Shown here: positions 8,546 through 16,327 of the stretch, piece after piece
Layout: the number at the start of each line of letters is the position of its first letter
How positions within the stretch are numbered: position 1 is the stretch's first letter
Source of the DNA: Pseudomonas viridiflava
GTDB lineage: Bacteria; Pseudomonadota; Gammaproteobacteria; Pseudomonadales; Pseudomonadaceae
Direction of reading: 5' to 3'
Assembly: GCF_900580865.1 (NCBI RefSeq)
Contig: NZ_UTBZ01000026.1
Coordinates: 186,001 to 250,000 of the forward strand
DNA: 64,000 nucleotides
The notes under the pieces: model-generated
Databases searched by the model: none
What the model saw: the letters and a program-made list of their open reading frames with translations, nothing else
What the model was told of the DNA's origin: nothing
Program-made: the position numbers and the translations under genes

Positions 8546-9831
8546 GCAACCGTCGTGATTTCTTGAAGCAGGCCGGGATTCTCGCGGCGGCACTGCCATT
8601 GGGCGCGAGCCTGCCAAACGTCGCTGCTGCCGCGCCCGCAGCGCCCGCGACAACACTGCCGCGCGACAAGTGGGTGCAGTTGCAGCAGCTGTTCAATCAG
8701 GATCCTGACTACCTGCACTTCTCCAACTTCCTCATCACCACCCACCCGAAACCGGTGCGCGAGGCGATTGAGTTGCACCGCGCCGCGCTCGATAAAAACC
8801 CCGGGCTGGCGATGGACTGGGACGTCGGTGTGATCGAACAGCGCGAACACGACGTACGCGTCTGGGCCGGCCAATACCTGCAAGCCGATGCCAGGCAAAT
8901 CGCACTGACTGGCAGCACCACCGAAGGCCTGACGATGATCTATGGCGGTGTGCACGTGCGCGCCGATCAGGAAATCCTCACCACCGAACACGAGCATTAC
9001 GCCACGCACACGATTCTGGAACTGCGCAGCGAGCGCGAAGGCACCAAGGTGCGCAAGATTCGCCTGTTCGACGACCCGCAAAAGATCAGCGAGAAGGAAT
9101 TGCTGGCCAACATCGACCGTAGCATTCGTCCTGAGACCCGCGTCCTCGGCATGTGCTGGGTGCACTCGGGCAGTGGCGTGAAATTGCCGCTCGGCGCCAT
9201 CGGCGCGCTGGTCGACAAACACAACCGCGGCCGCAGCGATGCCGACCGGATCATTTACGTGGTCGACGGTGTGCACGGTTTTGGCGTCGAAGACCTGAGT
9301 TTCCCGGCGATGAATTGCGACTTCTTTATCGCCGGCACGCACAAATGGATGTTCGGCCCGCGCGGCACCGGCATCGTTTGCAGCCGCACGCCGGAAGTGA
9401 AATACGTCACGCCGATCATCCCGACCTTCTCCGAGGCCGAGCACTTTTCCACGACGATGACACCGGGCGGTTACCACGCGTTCGAACACCGCTGGGCGCT
9501 GACCGAAGCGTTCAAATTGCACCTGCAACTGGGCAAAGCCGAGGTGCAGGCGCGCATCCATGAGCTCAACAGTTACCTGAAAAAACGCCTGTTGCAGCGC
9601 CCGCAGATCGAACTGGTGACGCCGCTGAACCCCGAGTTTTCTGCCGGGTTCACCTTCTTCCGGGTCAGGGGCAAGGACAGCGACAAGATCGCCGCGCACC
9701 TGATGGCCAACCGCGTGGTTGCCGATGCCGTGGCGCGCGATGTCGGCCCGGTGATCCGCACCGCCCCCGGCTTGCTCAACAGCGAAGCGCAGATCGACCG
9801 CCTGCTGGACATCCTCGATCAGGCCCTGTGA
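8542..9831 (+). CDS. pvdN: PvdN, periplasmic PLP-dependent enzyme modifying the pyoverdine side chain
   Basis: 429 residues, matching PvdN (about 427). Begins with a Tat signal (MSNRRDFLKQAGILAAALPL, twin Arg at 4-5), unusual for a PLP enzyme. The fold-type I aminotransferase class V core is clear: GSTTEGLTMIYGG, the cofactor Asp in IYVVDGVHGFG, and the probable Schiff-base lysine in AGTHKWMFGPRGTG near residue 266. In P. fluorescens PvdN converts the glutamate side chain on the chromophore to succinamide. Start is the ATG overlapping the pvdM stop; longer in-frame starts would destroy the Tat signal. pvdO follows after 34 bases. Confidence 0.93.
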   Translation: MSNRRDFLKQAGILAAALPLGASLPNVAAAAPAAPATTLPRDKWVQLQQLFNQDPDYLHFSNFLITTHPKPVREAIELHRAALDKNPGLAMDWDVGVIEQREHDVRVWAGQYLQADARQIALTGSTTEGLTMIYGGVHVRADQEILTTEHEHYATHTILELRSEREGTKVRKIRLFDDPQKISEKELLANIDRSIRPETRVLGMCWVHSGSGVKLPLGAIGALVDKHNRGRSDADRIIYVVDGVHGFGVEDLSFPAMNCDFFIAGTHKWMFGPRGTGIVCSRTPEVKYVTPIIPTFSEAEHFSTTMTPGGYHAFEHRWALTEAFKLHLQLGKAEVQARIHELNSYLKKRLLQRPQIELVTPLNPEFSAGFTFFRVRGKDSDKIAAHLMANRVVADAVARDVGPVIRTAPGLLNSEAQIDRLLDILDQAL

Positions 9832-9865
9832 CGCCGATTCCTTTTTCCTTTTAGCGAGACGCGAA

Positions 9866-10774
9866 ATGAACAGTGAGTTACCTCGTTTTTCCTTGAAAGT
9901 CCTGCCTGCCCTGGTGCTCGCCGCCCTCGCCGCCGGGCTGTTGCCGGGCGCCGCTCAGGCCGCCACACCACCCGCGCCGGGCAAAGTGTTCAAAGACTGC
10001 AAGGATTGCCCGGAAATGGTCGTGCTACCGACCGGTACCTTCACCATGGGCACCCCGGAAGACGAAGTCGGCCGCGAGCCTGACGAAGGCCCGATGCACC
10101 CGGTGACGTTCGCCAGACCCTTGGCCATCAGCCGTTTTCAAGTACTCAAGGGCGAATGGTTCGCCTTCCTCAAAGACACGGGCTACCAGATGCCTGACGG
10201 CGATGACCGCCCGGGTCGTGCCTGCAAGGCCGGGATCCCGGACTACCAGGGCAGTGATCCGCGCAAGCAATACACCGACCGCCACCCGGCCGTGTGCATG
10301 GATTTTGCCGAGGTCAACGCCTATGTCGCGTGGCTGTCGAAAAAGACCGGCAAGCAATATCGCCTGGTCAGCGAATCCCTGCGCGAATACGCCGCCCGTG
10401 GCGGCACCAGCGGCCCGTTCCCCTTCCCGTTCGATGAAGGCAAGGAATACAGCATCGCCAAACACGCCAACACCTATGGTGCCGCCGATGGCTACAACTT
10501 TACCGCCCCGGCTGGCAGCTTCGCGCCGAACGCCTTTGGCGTGTACGACATGCACGGCAACGTCTACGAATGGACAGCCGACTGCTACAACGAAAACTAC
10601 GTCGGCGCACCGAGCGATGGCAGTGCCTGGCTGACCGGCAAATGTGAATTCAAGCGCATCCGTGGCAACGATTGGGGTGAAGCTCCGGTGTTTTCCCGCT
10701 CCGGCAACCGCAATGCACTGGTGCCCGGTGATCGCGGCGACTGGATCGGCTTCCGGGTCGCCCGGGATCTGTAA
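9866..10774 (+). CDS. pvdO: PvdO, periplasmic FGE-sulfatase-like protein of chromophore maturation
   Basis: 302 residues. A Sec signal peptide (residues 1-32, ending GAAQAAT) precedes a formylglycine-generating-enzyme/sulfatase-modifying-factor domain: LPTGTFTMGTPEDEVGREPD, YRLVSESLREYAARGG, NAFGVYDMHGNVYEWTADCY and GDWIGFRVAR. PvdO is required for the last chromophore oxidation in P. fluorescens. In P. aeruginosa pvdF follows pvdO; here the next gene is pvdE, with an IS box between. Confidence 0.92.
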   Translation: MNSELPRFSLKVLPALVLAALAAGLLPGAAQAATPPAPGKVFKDCKDCPEMVVLPTGTFTMGTPEDEVGREPDEGPMHPVTFARPLAISRFQVLKGEWFAFLKDTGYQMPDGDDRPGRACKAGIPDYQGSDPRKQYTDRHPAVCMDFAEVNAYVAWLSKKTGKQYRLVSESLREYAARGGTSGPFPFPFDEGKEYSIAKHANTYGAADGYNFTAPAGSFAPNAFGVYDMHGNVYEWTADCYNENYVGAPSDGSAWLTGKCEFKRIRGNDWGEAPVFSRSGNRNALVPGDRGDWIGFRVARDL

Positions 10775-10787
10775 CGACCACGCCGCT

Positions 10788-10811
10788 TAAATTAACCCCC
10801 CCTCCAGTCGT
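10788..10811 (+). promoter_or_regulatory. PvdS iron-starvation box for pvdE
   Basis: TAAAT (10788-10792), 16-base spacer of mostly pyrimidines, CGT (10809-10811). Exact match, 108 bases upstream of pvdE. The following 80 bases contain GC-rich short repeats but no gene. Confidence 0.75.
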
Positions 10812-10919
10812 TTTACAGGTGGGCGCGCTCCAAAGCGACGCGCCCCCGCCCTCTACGTCACCCAGGTGAAGGCCGCCACCGATGCCGGCCTTCGTCGTTC
10901 TTACAAGCAGGGAACCTCC

Positions 10920-12569
10920 ATGAGCAAACCAACACGCGGGGTGATCAATGAATTGTTCACCCTGCTCAAACCCTTTCGTCTGATTGTTGCCGGCTCGATC
11001 CTGCTGGGCATGGTCGGTGGCCTGAGCGTTACCGTGCTGCTGGCGACGATCAACAATGTCCTGCATGCCGAAGGCGGCCTGACCAATACCGTGGTCGCCG
11101 CATTCGCCGGGTTGTGCCTGCTGGCACTGGTCAGTTCGATTTTTTCCGACATCGGTACCAACTATGTCGGCCAGAAAATCATTGCCAAGCTGCGCAAGGA
11201 GCTGGGTGAAAAAGTCCTCTCGGCGCCGATCGAACAGATCGAACGCTATCGCAGCCATCGGCTGATTCCGGTGCTGACCCACGATGTCGACACCATCAGC
11301 GATTTCGCCTTTGCGTTCGCGCCGCTGGCTATTTCCATGACCGTGACACTGGGCTGCATGGGCTATCTGGCGATGCTGTCGTGGCCGATGTTTCTGATGA
11401 TGGTCGTGGCGATCATTATCGGCACTGTTGTTCAGTACATCGCTCGCGGCCACGGCATCAAGGGGTTCATGGAGGCCCGCGATTCCGAAGACGAACTGCA
11501 GAAGCATTACAACGCGATTGCCGAAGGTGCCAAGGAGTTGCGTATTCATCGTCCGCGCCGGCACCGCATGTTCGTCTCGGGTATCGAGCACACCGCCGAC
11601 AAGATCTGCGACACGCAGATTCGCTCGGTGAACATTTTCGTGGTTGCGAAAACATTCGGTTCAATGCTGTTTTTTGTCGTGATCGGTTTGGCGCTGGCCC
11701 TGCAGTCACTCTGGCCGAGCACTGACAAAGCGGTGATGAGCGGCTTCGTGCTGGTGCTGCTGTACATGAAAGGGCCGCTGGAGCATCTGATCGGTACGCT
11801 GCCGATTGTCAGCCGCGCACAGATCGCCTTCCGCCGTATTGCCGAGTTGTCGGAGCAGTTCTCCTCGCCAGAGCCGCACCTGCTGCTCAGCGATCAGGGC
11901 AACCGCAAAACCCCGGTGCATAGCCTGGAACTGACCGACGTCGCCTACAGCTTCCCGGCAGTCGAAGGCGCCACGCCGTTCCGCCTGGGGCCGGTGAACC
12001 TGAAGATCGATCAGGGCGACATCATTTTCATCGTCGGTGAAAACGGTTGCGGCAAGACCACCCTGATCAAGTTGCTGCTCGGACTTTACGCGCCGCAGCA
12101 GGGTGAAATCCGCCTCAACGAGCAGGTGGTCACCGCCCTCAACCGCGACGACTATCGCCAATTGTTCACGACGATTTTCGCCGACTACTACCTGTTCGAC
12201 GACGTGGTACAGGGCGACACGCATATTCCCGAAGACGCCAACCAATACCTGCAACGCCTGGAAATTGCGCACAAGGTCAGCGTGCGTGACGGCTCGTTCA
12301 CCACCACCGATCTGTCGACCGGTCAGCGCAAGCGGCTGGCACTGGTCAATGCGTGGCTGGAGGAACGTCCGGTGCTGGTCTTCGACGAGTGGGCCGCCGA
12401 CCAGGACCCGACCTTCAGAAGAATTTTCTACACCGAACTGCTGCCCGATCTGAAGCGCCTGGGCAAAACCATCATCGTCATTTCCCACGATGACCGCTAT
12501 TTCGACATTGCCGACCAGTTGGTACGCATGGAAGCGGGAAAAGTCATCACGGAACTGCAAACAGCGTAA
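10920..12569 (+). CDS. pvdE: PvdE, inner-membrane ABC exporter of the acylated pyoverdine precursor
   Basis: 549 residues, the length of P. aeruginosa PvdE. A six-helix exporter membrane domain occupies about residues 1-310 (first helices LIVAGSILLGMVGGLSVTVL and VVAAFAGLCLLALVSSIF). The ATPase domain follows, with Walker A GENGCGKTT near 372, signature LSTGQRKRLALVNAW near 465, Walker B PVLVFDEWAADQDP near 482 and the switch His in ISHDDRYF. It carries the acylated ferribactin precursor into the periplasm, where PvdQ, PvdM, PvdN, PvdO and PvdP act. Start at 10920 has GGAAC upstream and gives the exact family length; the ATG at 10866 adds an unrelated extension. Confidence 0.94.
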   Translation: MSKPTRGVINELFTLLKPFRLIVAGSILLGMVGGLSVTVLLATINNVLHAEGGLTNTVVAAFAGLCLLALVSSIFSDIGTNYVGQKIIAKLRKELGEKVLSAPIEQIERYRSHRLIPVLTHDVDTISDFAFAFAPLAISMTVTLGCMGYLAMLSWPMFLMMVVAIIIGTVVQYIARGHGIKGFMEARDSEDELQKHYNAIAEGAKELRIHRPRRHRMFVSGIEHTADKICDTQIRSVNIFVVAKTFGSMLFFVVIGLALALQSLWPSTDKAVMSGFVLVLLYMKGPLEHLIGTLPIVSRAQIAFRRIAELSEQFSSPEPHLLLSDQGNRKTPVHSLELTDVAYSFPAVEGATPFRLGPVNLKIDQGDIIFIVGENGCGKTTLIKLLLGLYAPQQGEIRLNEQVVTALNRDDYRQLFTTIFADYYLFDDVVQGDTHIPEDANQYLQRLEIAHKVSVRDGSFTTTDLSTGQRKRLALVNAWLEERPVLVFDEWAADQDPTFRRIFYTELLPDLKRLGKTIIVISHDDRYFDIADQLVRMEAGKVITELQTA

Positions 12570-12667
12570 ATAGCCACGATTCTCATTCTGGTTTTTTGAG
12601 TCTCGTGCGTCTAATTAAGAATCGATAACAACTACAACCCAATTAAAACCTGCAAGAGTGAAACACG
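12570..12667 (+). promoter_or_regulatory. fpvA upstream region
   Basis: This short AT-richer gap contains GATTCTCATT, similar to half of a Fur box, and a run GGTTTTTT. There is no TAAAT-N16-CGT site, which fits the known dependence of fpvA on FpvI rather than PvdS. I cannot place the exact promoter. Confidence 0.35.
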
Positions 12668-15130
12668 ATGCCAGCAATTCCGGGGATTCCACGTTTTACC
12701 AAGGCGCTGATCATGCGTCGCATGTTGCAACCGGGCTTCAGTGCCACTGCTTTCAGCATGGCGCTTGCCTTGCCGTTCAGCGCGCATGTTCAGGCTGAAG
12801 AAGTCAGTTTCAATATTCCTGCGCAATCGCTGGCAAGTGCACTGCAGGCGTTGGGCACGCAATCGAACATGCAAGTGCTGTACAGCGCCGATGACGTGCA
12901 GGGCTTGCGCAGCCAGCCGGTCAGCGGCCGGTTGTCGCCGTCGCAGGCGCTGTCGCAGATGCTGGTGGGGACCGGCGTCATGTTCACCGTTCAAGGCAAC
13001 ACCGTCACCGTGCGCGCCCGATCTTCCGGCAACTCGCTGGAACTGGGTGCCACCAACATCAATGGCAAAGCCGTGGAATCCGCTTACGGCCCGGTCGATG
13101 GTTACGTCGCGACCCGCAGTGCCACCGGCACCAAGACCGACACGCCGATTCTCGAAATTCCGCAAACCATCAACGTCGTCACCGCCGAGCAAGTGCAGAC
13201 CCAGGGTGCACGCAACCTGACCCAGGCCCTGCGCTACACGCCCGGCCTGAACGTCGGTGGCTTCACCGACCGCAACGCCATCGCCGACGAAATCACCAGC
13301 CGTGGCTTCGCGCCGACTCCGCTGTACCTCGACGGCGCCTACCTGCCGTACGCCGGTAGCCTGGGCGGTGCACCGCAAATCGACCCGTACACCCTCGAGC
13401 GTATCGAAGTGCTCAAGGGCCCGTCGTCGGTGCTCTACGGTCAGAACCAGCCGGGCGGCATCATCAACATGGTCTCCAAGCGTCCGACCACCGAGCAGCG
13501 CAGCCAGGTCAAACTGGGTGCCGGCAGCTACGACCGGGTCAACGGCGCGTTCGACACCAGCGGCCCGATCGACGATCAGAAAGAGTTCACCTACCGCGTC
13601 ATCGGCGTTGGCAAGAAAGGCGGCCAACAGGTCGATCACACGCACAGCGAGCGCATGTTGCTGGCGCCCAGCCTGACCTGGACACCCAACGACGACACTT
13701 CCCTGACCCTGCTTGCGCAGATCCAGCGTGACGACGGCCTGGAAGACTATCAGGCGCTGCCGATGATCGGCTCGCTCAAGCGCGGCCCGAACGGCGAGCG
13801 CATCGACCGCGAGTTCTTCTCCGGCGACACCAAATACAACGATTACAAGCGTGATCAATATGTATTCGGCTACGACTTCACGCACAACTTCACCGATGAC
13901 TTGAAGTATCGCTCCACCGCGCGCTACACCGATGTGCGCGATCAGTACAAAGGCTTCTACCTGCGCAGCTTCGTCACCGATGATGCCGGCGTGACCGATT
14001 ACACCCGCGCCAACCGCGTGAAACTCGACTGGCGTCAGCACAACACCGCGTACACCGTCGATAACAACCTGGAATACAAATTCAACACCGGTGCGCTGGA
14101 ACACACCACGTTGATGGGCGTCGACTATCGCCATTTCAACCGCAAGTACGACGGCTACAACGCCTATAACGTGTTGCCGATCAACCTGTACGGCGAAAAC
14201 AACAACTACGACACCAGCAGTGTCACGCCAGAACTGGACACCAAGTGGGACAACACCATTCGCCAGACCGGTGTGTACCTGCAAGACCAGATCAAACTGG
14301 ACAAGTGGATCCTGACCATCGGTGGCCGCCAGGACTGGGCCGAAGTGGAAAACAAGGACCTGCTGGCGCGGACGGTCGAAGAGAAGCGTGACCACAAGTT
14401 CACCAGCCGCGTGGGCCTGACTTACGTCACCGACTTTGGCCTTGCACCGTATGTCAGCTACTCCGAATCGTTCCTGCCAACCCTCGGCACTGCAGCGCCT
14501 GAGCGCGGTGGCAAAGGCTTCGAGCCAACCGAAGGCCAGCAGTACGAAGTGGGTGTGAAGTACCAGCCGTTCGACCAGACCCTGATCACCGCCTCGGTGT
14601 TCCAGATCAAGCAGAAGAACGTGCTGACCGGCGACACCGATTACCCGCAGTACCAGGCGCAGTCGGGTGAAGTGCGTTCGCGCGGCGTCGAACTGGAAGT
14701 CAAATCGACCTTCGACAACATCGATGTGATGGCTGCTGCCAGCTACCTCGACTCCTTCTACACCAAAGACACCTGGGGCAACAAAGACAACCGCAGCGAA
14801 GCTCAGGCGCCGGTCTCGGCACTGGTCTGGGCCAACTACCACTTCACCCAGGCTTCGCTCAACGGCCTGACCTTTGGTGCAGGTGCACGCTACACCGGGC
14901 GCAAACCGGGGGATGCGGCCAACTCGTTCGACGTGCCGTCGTACGTTGTCTACGACACCACCGTCAGCTACGACATGGGCAAACTGTCGCCTAGCCTGCG
15001 CGGCGTGCAGACCAGCCTGAACGTGCAGAACATCTTCGACCGTGAGTACATTTCGGACTGCAACTACTCGTTCGGTTGCTACTACGGCCAGGAGCGTGTT
15101 GCATCGGTTGAAGTTTCTTACGACTGGTAA
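12668..15130 (+). CDS. fpvA: FpvA, TonB-dependent ferripyoverdine receptor and signal transducer
   Basis: 820 residues. Signal peptide (cleavage near AHVQAEE, about residue 42), then an STN signalling domain (VSFNIPAQSLASALQALGTQ through about residue 118) as in receptors that talk to an anti-sigma factor. The plug follows (PQTINVVTAEQVQTQG, IEVLKGPSSVLYGQNQPGG), then a 22-strand barrel ending in an aromatic residue (VEVSYDW). It takes ferripyoverdine into the periplasm with TonB energy; in P. aeruginosa the STN domain relieves FpvR inhibition of PvdS and FpvI. GAGTGA precedes the start codon. A strong bidirectional terminator follows. Ligand specificity should match the eight-residue peptide made by the neighbouring NRPS genes. 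Confidence 0.93.
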   Translation: MPAIPGIPRFTKALIMRRMLQPGFSATAFSMALALPFSAHVQAEEVSFNIPAQSLASALQALGTQSNMQVLYSADDVQGLRSQPVSGRLSPSQALSQMLVGTGVMFTVQGNTVTVRARSSGNSLELGATNINGKAVESAYGPVDGYVATRSATGTKTDTPILEIPQTINVVTAEQVQTQGARNLTQALRYTPGLNVGGFTDRNAIADEITSRGFAPTPLYLDGAYLPYAGSLGGAPQIDPYTLERIEVLKGPSSVLYGQNQPGGIINMVSKRPTTEQRSQVKLGAGSYDRVNGAFDTSGPIDDQKEFTYRVIGVGKKGGQQVDHTHSERMLLAPSLTWTPNDDTSLTLLAQIQRDDGLEDYQALPMIGSLKRGPNGERIDREFFSGDTKYNDYKRDQYVFGYDFTHNFTDDLKYRSTARYTDVRDQYKGFYLRSFVTDDAGVTDYTRANRVKLDWRQHNTAYTVDNNLEYKFNTGALEHTTLMGVDYRHFNRKYDGYNAYNVLPINLYGENNNYDTSSVTPELDTKWDNTIRQTGVYLQDQIKLDKWILTIGGRQDWAEVENKDLLARTVEEKRDHKFTSRVGLTYVTDFGLAPYVSYSESFLPTLGTAAPERGGKGFEPTEGQQYEVGVKYQPFDQTLITASVFQIKQKNVLTGDTDYPQYQAQSGEVRSRGVELEVKSTFDNIDVMAAASYLDSFYTKDTWGNKDNRSEAQAPVSALVWANYHFTQASLNGLTFGAGARYTGRKPGDAANSFDVPSYVVYDTTVSYDMGKLSPSLRGVQTSLNVQNIFDREYISDCNYSFGCYYGQERVASVEVSYDW

Positions 15131-15144
15131 GCCACACAGCCAAC

Positions 15145-15173
15145 AAAAAACCGGGCGATTGCCCGGTTTTTTT
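15145..15173. terminator. Bidirectional rho-independent terminator after fpvA
   Basis: AAAAAACCGGGC, loop GATT, GCCCGGTTTTTTT. The stem is flanked by A on one side and T on the other, so it can end transcription from both directions: fpvA on plus and the hydrolase gene on minus. Confidence 0.9.
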
Positions 15174-15193
15174 ATGCCCTGAAACCCGCTTTT

Positions 15194-15265
15194 GCAGGAG
15201 CTGCCGAAGGCTGCGATCTGTTGATTTTCAAGATCAAAAGATCGCAGCCTCCGGCAGCTCCTACA
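15194..15265. repeat. Inverted repeat of the GATCGCAGCC family
   Basis: Arms at 15194-15219 and 15237-15265 are near-perfect inverted copies (GGAGCTGCCGAAGGCTGCGA and its complement). Same dispersed family as 7002-7076. Confidence 0.85.
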
Positions 15266-15276
15266 GAGAAATGTGA

Positions 15277-16239
15277 TTAGTGCGAGAGGGCTGTGCGCAG
15301 GCTTTGGGTGAGTTGGGTGTAGACGTTATCGATGTCTGGAACCACGCTCTGCAGACGCAGGAAGTCGTGAATCAAACCTGTGTATTCGATCAGCTCCACG
15401 GTTACGCCCTGCTCTTGCAGACGCCGGGCATAGGCGCGGCCTTCATCCAGTAACGGATCGTGCCCGGCCAGGGCAATCACCGCCGGGGCCATGCCTTGGT
15501 AATCCGTCGCCAGCAGCGGTGAGAAGCGCCAGTCCAGACGATCCGCGGCGTCGTTGGCGTAGTGCCGGTAAAACCATTCCAGCGTCTCGCTTTCCAGCAG
15601 ATAGCCTTCGCCGAACAGCTCGGTCGAGGGGCTGCTGGTCGACGCGTCCGTCACCGGATAACAGAGCAATTGCAGGCAAGGTTTGATTGCCAGCGAAGCC
15701 GGATCGAGCGCCGCCTGCAGGGCCAACACTGTCGCCAGTGTCGCGCCAACACTGTCGCCACCGAACGCCACGCGCGTGACATCCAGACCTTCAGCCGCGG
15801 CGTGCTGCGCCAGCCACGCCAAGGCATCAGCACCATCATTAAGCGGCGTTGGAAACTTGTGCTCCGGGGCCACGCGATAGCCCACCGACAACACTGCACA
15901 CGGCGTCCGGGCGCAGAACTCGCGGCATACGCCATCGTGGGATTGCAGACTGCCGACCACATAACCGCCACCGTGGAAATACACCAGCACCGGCAGCGCC
16001 TCGGCCTGCGTATTGGCGTGACGGTACAGGCGCAATTCCAGGCTGGCACCGTCACGTGCGGTGTACGGCAGCGTCACGCAAGCGACCTGCGACGGAGCGC
16101 CCCAGCGCAACTGCTCCGTGGTGCGCTCGAAAGCTTCCCGGGCCTGAGCCGGCGTCGACAAATGAAACGGGCCGGGGCCGTCGGCCTGGCTTTCTTCGGC
16201 CAGGTCGAGGAAGGCATTGAGTTCCGGATGCAGGGACAT
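15277..16239 (-). CDS. Alpha/beta hydrolase of the hormone-sensitive-lipase family, next to pvdD
   Basis: 320 residues. Oxyanion motif YFHGGGYVVGS, nucleophile elbow VAFGGDSVGATLA (Ser), then GHDPLLDEG (Asp) and GLIHDFLR (His) complete the triad of the HSL (type IV) esterase family. No signal peptide, so it is cytoplasmic. Start at ATG 16239 has AAGGAA upstream; the longer frame to 16344 would run into pvdD. It lies 85 bases downstream of pvdD in the same direction, beyond the pvdD terminator, and a near-consensus PvdS box overlaps the pvdD stop codon. Because PvdD lacks a thioesterase, a role in chain release or in trimming a pyoverdine intermediate is a reasonable but untested guess; an ordinary esterase is the alternative. 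Confidence 0.85.
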   Translation of the reverse strand: MSLHPELNAFLDLAEESQADGPGPFHLSTPAQAREAFERTTEQLRWGAPSQVACVTLPYTARDGASLELRLYRHANTQAEALPVLVYFHGGGYVVGSLQSHDGVCREFCARTPCAVLSVGYRVAPEHKFPTPLNDGADALAWLAQHAAAEGLDVTRVAFGGDSVGATLATVLALQAALDPASLAIKPCLQLLCYPVTDASTSSPSTELFGEGYLLESETLEWFYRHYANDAADRLDWRFSPLLATDYQGMAPAVIALAGHDPLLDEGRAYARRLQEQGVTVELIEYTGLIHDFLRLQSVVPDIDNVYTQLTQSLRTALSH

Positions 16240-16269
16240 CGCAGGTTTCCTTATGAAATAGCCACAGAC

Positions 16270-16296
16270 AAAAAGAGGAGCCGCCAGGGCTCCTCT
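16270..16296 (-). terminator. Rho-independent terminator after pvdD
   Basis: On the minus strand AGAGGAGCC, loop CTGGC, GGCTCCTCT followed by TTTTTG. The 9 bp stem is perfect. It lies 29 bases past the pvdD stop codon. Confidence 0.85.
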
Positions 16297-16303
16297 GTGT
16301 ATA

Positions 16304-16327
16304 ACGATGGATAAGGCCCAATACTTA
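16304..16327 (-). promoter_or_regulatory. Possible PvdS box for the alpha/beta hydrolase gene
   Basis: Minus strand CCTAAGT, 16-base spacer, CGT: TAAGT (16327-16323) differs from TAAAT at one base, spacing is exact. Its TAA is the pvdD stop codon, so part of the match may be chance. The predicted transcript start would lie at the base of the pvdD terminator hairpin. Confidence 0.4.

Noticed and set aside
12570..12667. A PvdS box for fpvA
   Set aside because: No TAAAT-like element with CGT at 15-17 bases was found; FpvI control is the expected mechanism.
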